7,104 nt of DNA, taken from Citricoccus sp. WCRC_4 (GTDB taxonomy: Bacteria; Actinomycetota; Actinomycetes; Actinomycetales; Micrococcaceae). Every line of letters starts with the position of its first letter. Positions within the stretch are counted from its first letter, which is position 1. The notes under the pieces were generated by a model. That model made no database searches, had not been told where the DNA came from, and saw only the letters and a list, made by a program, of their open reading frames with translations. Shown in pieces: positions 5,474 through 7,104 of the stretch. A program made the translations under genes and the position numbers. Location of the stretch: contig JAPFFX010000165.1 in the NCBI GenBank assembly GCA_026645375.1, forward strand, positions 1 to 7,104. The letters run 5' to 3'.

Positions 5474-6919
5474 ATGACCGATCCCGCCCGAACACCCCGG
5501 ACCACCCCGGCCGCGACCGTCCAGGCCGCCGGCAGCACACCGCGCCACCTCGAGGTGGACGTGCTGGTCATCGGTTGGGGCAAGGGTGGCAAGACCTTCG
5601 CCGCGGCGGCCGCCGGGACCGGCAGGACCGTGGCCCTGGTGGAACAGTCGGCGGCCATGTACGGGGGCGCCTGCATCAACATCGCCTGCGTGCCCACCAA
5701 GGCCCTGATCCACTCGGCCTCCACCCGCCGGGAGCAGGACGATGCGCAGCAGTTCTTCGAGGCCGCCGTCACGCGCCGGGACTCGCTGACCGGCAGGCTC
5801 AACGACACCAACTTCCACCTGCTCTTCGACCGGGACACCGTGACCGTCGTGGACGGCCGGGCCCGTTTCGTCGGTGAGCGCCAGGTCGAGGTGACGCCCT
5901 CCGCCGGCGGGTCCGGGCGGGCCGAGCGGATGCGCATCACCGGGCGCACCGTCGTCGTGAACACCGGGTCCGCCCCGGTGATCCCGGGCCTGCCGGGCGC
6001 CGACGGTCCCCGCGTGCACGACTCGACCTCCCTGCAGCACGTGACACCCTTCCCGCGGCGGCTGGCGATCGTCGGCGGCGGGCCGGTGGGGCTGGAGTTC
6101 GCCTCGATGTTCTCCGGTTTCGGCGCCGAGGTGACCGTGCTGAACCGCGGTCAGCGGATCCTGCCGCGCGAGGACGAGGACGTCGCGGACGCCGTCGCCG
6201 AGGTGCTCATCGGCGAGGGCGTCACCCTGCGCAACGGCGCCTCGGTCACGGAGCTGCAGGACGGGCCCGACGGCGTGGCGGTCCTGCTCGAGGAGGGCGC
6301 CGGGCCCACGGTGGACGCGGTGCTGTTCGCCACCGGGCGGCGCCCTGCCACCGAGGGGCTCGGACTGGACGCCGCCGGGATCGAGGTGGATGACCGGGGC
6401 GCGATCGTGGTGGACGACCAGCTGCGCACGTCCGCCGACCGGGTCTTCGCGATGGGTGACGTGCACGGCGGGCAGCAGCAGACCTACCTGTCCCTGGACG
6501 ACCACCGGGTGGTGCTCAGCGCACTGGCCGGGGACGGCTCGCGCCGGGTCAGCGACCGGGTGGGGGTGCCGGCCACGATCTTCCTCACGCCGCCGTTCTC
6601 CTCCGTGGGCCTGACCGAACGCGCTGCCCGGGAGGCGGGCCGGGACGTCAGGGTGGCCTTCGCGAAGGTGGCCGGGATCAAGGCGATGCCGCGGCCGAAG
6701 GCGGTCGACGATCCGCGCGGGGTCATCAAGGTGGTGGTGGACGCGCACACGGACCAGGTGCTCGGCGCCCGGTTGTTCCACGTGGACTCCCAGGAGGTCG
6801 TCAACCTCGTGGCCCTGGCGATGCGGGCCCAGGTCACCGCCTCCGCGCTGCGGGACGGGATCTGGACCCACCCCTCCTCGACGGAGGCGCTCAACGAGGT
6901 GCTCGGCCAGCTGTCCTGA
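5474..6919 (+). CDS. rclA: RclA-like FAD-dependent disulfide reductase
   Basis: 481-residue class I flavoprotein disulfide reductase resembling E. coli RclA, the reactive-chlorine-resistance enzyme reported to reduce Cu(II). Seen: a 24-residue Pro/Thr/Ala-rich N-terminal extension; an FAD motif IGWGKGGK (33-40), the RclA-like variant of GxGxxG; AMYGGACINIACVPTKALIH with redox cysteines C67 and C72; an NAD(P) motif GGGPVG (201-206); the second FAD motif FAMGDV with D329; TYLSLDDHR; and the C-terminal THPSSTE with H466 and E471, the usual proton-relay pair. The AMYGG and INIxC(V/I)PTK wording fits RclA better than MerA or dihydrolipoamide dehydrogenase, and the paired C-terminal cysteines of MerA are absent. 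Oddities: Ala replaces Gly between the cysteines (A71), and the residues after the second nucleotide-binding strand read LNRG, closer to NADPH users. ATG 5474 is preferred over GTG 5465, which lies within a -10 element. Exact substrate is uncertain; no RclR-type regulator is seen. Confidence 0.85.
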   Translation: MTDPARTPRTTPAATVQAAGSTPRHLEVDVLVIGWGKGGKTFAAAAAGTGRTVALVEQSAAMYGGACINIACVPTKALIHSASTRREQDDAQQFFEAAVTRRDSLTGRLNDTNFHLLFDRDTVTVVDGRARFVGERQVEVTPSAGGSGRAERMRITGRTVVVNTGSAPVIPGLPGADGPRVHDSTSLQHVTPFPRRLAIVGGGPVGLEFASMFSGFGAEVTVLNRGQRILPREDEDVADAVAEVLIGEGVTLRNGASVTELQDGPDGVAVLLEEGAGPTVDAVLFATGRRPATEGLGLDAAGIEVDDRGAIVVDDQLRTSADRVFAMGDVHGGQQQTYLSLDDHRVVLSALAGDGSRRVSDRVGVPATIFLTPPFSSVGLTERAAREAGRDVRVAFAKVAGIKAMPRPKAVDDPRGVIKVVVDAHTDQVLGARLFHVDSQEVVNLVALAMRAQVTASALRDGIWTHPSSTEALNEVLGQLS

Positions 6920-6958
6920 CCCGGCGCGGTCTCCTGTGAGCGGACGGCGCCTCCTCCT

Positions 6959-6974
6959 GGGGTGCGTGCGCCCT
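6959..6974 (+). terminator. Weak GC-rich hairpin after the RclA-like gene
   Basis: GGGGTG (6959-6964) and CGCCCT (6969-6974) can form six pairs, two of them G-U, around a CGTG loop, starting 39 bases after the stop codon. There is no T tract. Actinobacterial terminators often lack one, but GC-rich DNA also yields such stems by chance, so this is only a candidate. Confidence 0.2.
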
Positions 6975-7033
6975 CACGCCCTCCGGGCGCCGCGGGCCGG
7001 TCCGGCGGGGCGCCGGGTCCGGTGGCCGACGGC

Positions 7034-7090
7034 TCAGCGGCCGACGGCGCCGTGGGCCTCTGGGTGGTGGACGGGCTTGCCCAGCTGTTC
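7034..7090 (-). CDS. Possible C-terminus of a convergent gene (partial)
   Basis: On the minus strand, 18 open codons run from the contig edge to a TGA at 7036-7034, reading EQLGKPVHHPEAHGAVGR. Sixteen of the 18 third positions are G or C, in keeping with the real genes here, and a convergent neighbour would fit the spacing. The stretch is far too short to identify a family and chance open frames are frequent at this GC content. It is cut off by adapter sequence at 7091. Confidence 0.25.
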   Translation of the reverse strand, partial: EQLGKPVHHPEAHGAVGR

Positions 7091-7104
7091 AGATCGGAAG
7101 AGCG
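7091..7104 (+). other. Illumina TruSeq-type adapter remnant
   Basis: AGATCGGAAGAGCG is a 14-of-14 match to the start of the Illumina TruSeq adapter; the final G after AGAGC matches the read-2 side version. It is the last sequence of the window and abruptly lower in GC than its surroundings. It is best read as untrimmed adapter carried into the assembly, not genome; genuine sequence probably ends at 7090 or, given A-tailing, 7091. Confidence 0.93.

Noticed and set aside
2731..5964. Very long minus-strand open frame of 1077 codons
   Set aside because: It lies antisense to the MarR gene, the kinase-PabB fusion and the start of the reductase, all with clear family motifs. Its product is Arg/Gly/Pro/His-rich low complexity without a recognisable domain, as expected from antisense of GC-rich codons.
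5321..6871. Minus-strand open frame of 516 codons antisense to the reductase
   Set aside because: It has no recognisable motif and the plus strand carries all FAD, NAD(P) and redox motifs of a flavoprotein.
5474..6919. Mercuric reductase or dihydrolipoamide dehydrogenase identity
   Set aside because: There is no N-terminal heavy-metal domain and no C-terminal cysteine pair as in MerA. The FAD motif GWGKGGK and the AMYGG/INIxC wording are RclA-type, not dihydrolipoamide-dehydrogenase-type.
7024..7058. Direct repeat GGCCGACGGC (7024-7033, 7039-7048) and a near-palindrome at 7039-7058
   Set aside because: Short, built of common GC-rich words, and partly within the possible coding end. GGCGCC also recurs four times between 6946 and 7051, which fits base composition rather than a functional array.
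6936..7090. Plus-strand frame from GTG 6936 open to the contig edge
   Set aside because: It has no Shine-Dalgarno, an Arg/Pro/Trp-rich composition without sense, and would run into the adapter sequence.
1..7104. tRNA, rRNA, CRISPR array, insertion sequence or attachment site
   Set aside because: I looked for cloverleaf elements, regularly spaced repeats, transposase motifs and flanking terminal repeats, and found none that stand out.

Overview
The window is very GC-rich. It shows strong G/C preference at third codon positions, long spurious open frames on the antisense of real genes, and sparse -10 elements of TANNNT form. This points to a high-GC actinobacterium, and the protein character fits a Micrococcales/Micrococcaceae-like organism; the genus is an inference I cannot settle from sequence alone. 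The last 14 bases match an Illumina adapter, so the right edge is very probably the end of an untrimmed assembly contig rather than natural sequence.

Layout: (1) bases 58-2526, minus strand, a complete 12-TM MMPL/RND-type exporter; (2) bases 2527-2662, a compact divergent control region, with the most obviously AT-rich patch of the window (about 2541-2567) holding a CTTGA-N3-TCAAG dyad flanked by mirrored TACGCTGG elements; (3) bases 2663-3160, plus strand, a MarR-family repressor; (4) bases 3259-5439, plus strand, a fusion of a uridine-kinase-like P-loop domain to a full aminodeoxychorismate synthase component I (PabB); (5) bases 5474-6919, plus strand, an RclA-like flavin disulfide reductase; (6) bases 6920-7090, a short intergenic stretch and possibly the last 18 codons of a convergent minus-strand gene; (7) bases 7091-7104, adapter.

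How they work together: the exporter and the MarR gene form a classic divergent efflux/regulator pair. The dyad covers the -35 of the exporter promoter, so the regulator probably represses the exporter until a ligand, not identifiable here, is bound. The PabB fusion supplies aminodeoxychorismate for p-aminobenzoate and folate synthesis, but no pabA or pabC is in the window. The RclA-like reductase follows after 34 bases and may be read through from pabB or start from its own promoter. Two of the four genes (exporter and reductase) look leaderless, with a -10 element 6-7 bases before ATG and no usable Shine-Dalgarno; the other two have clear Shine-Dalgarno sites.

I see no mobile element, CRISPR array, rRNA or tRNA. 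The least routine items are the kinase-PabB fusion, the symmetric divergent switch, the altered residues of the RclA-like enzyme, and the adapter tail.
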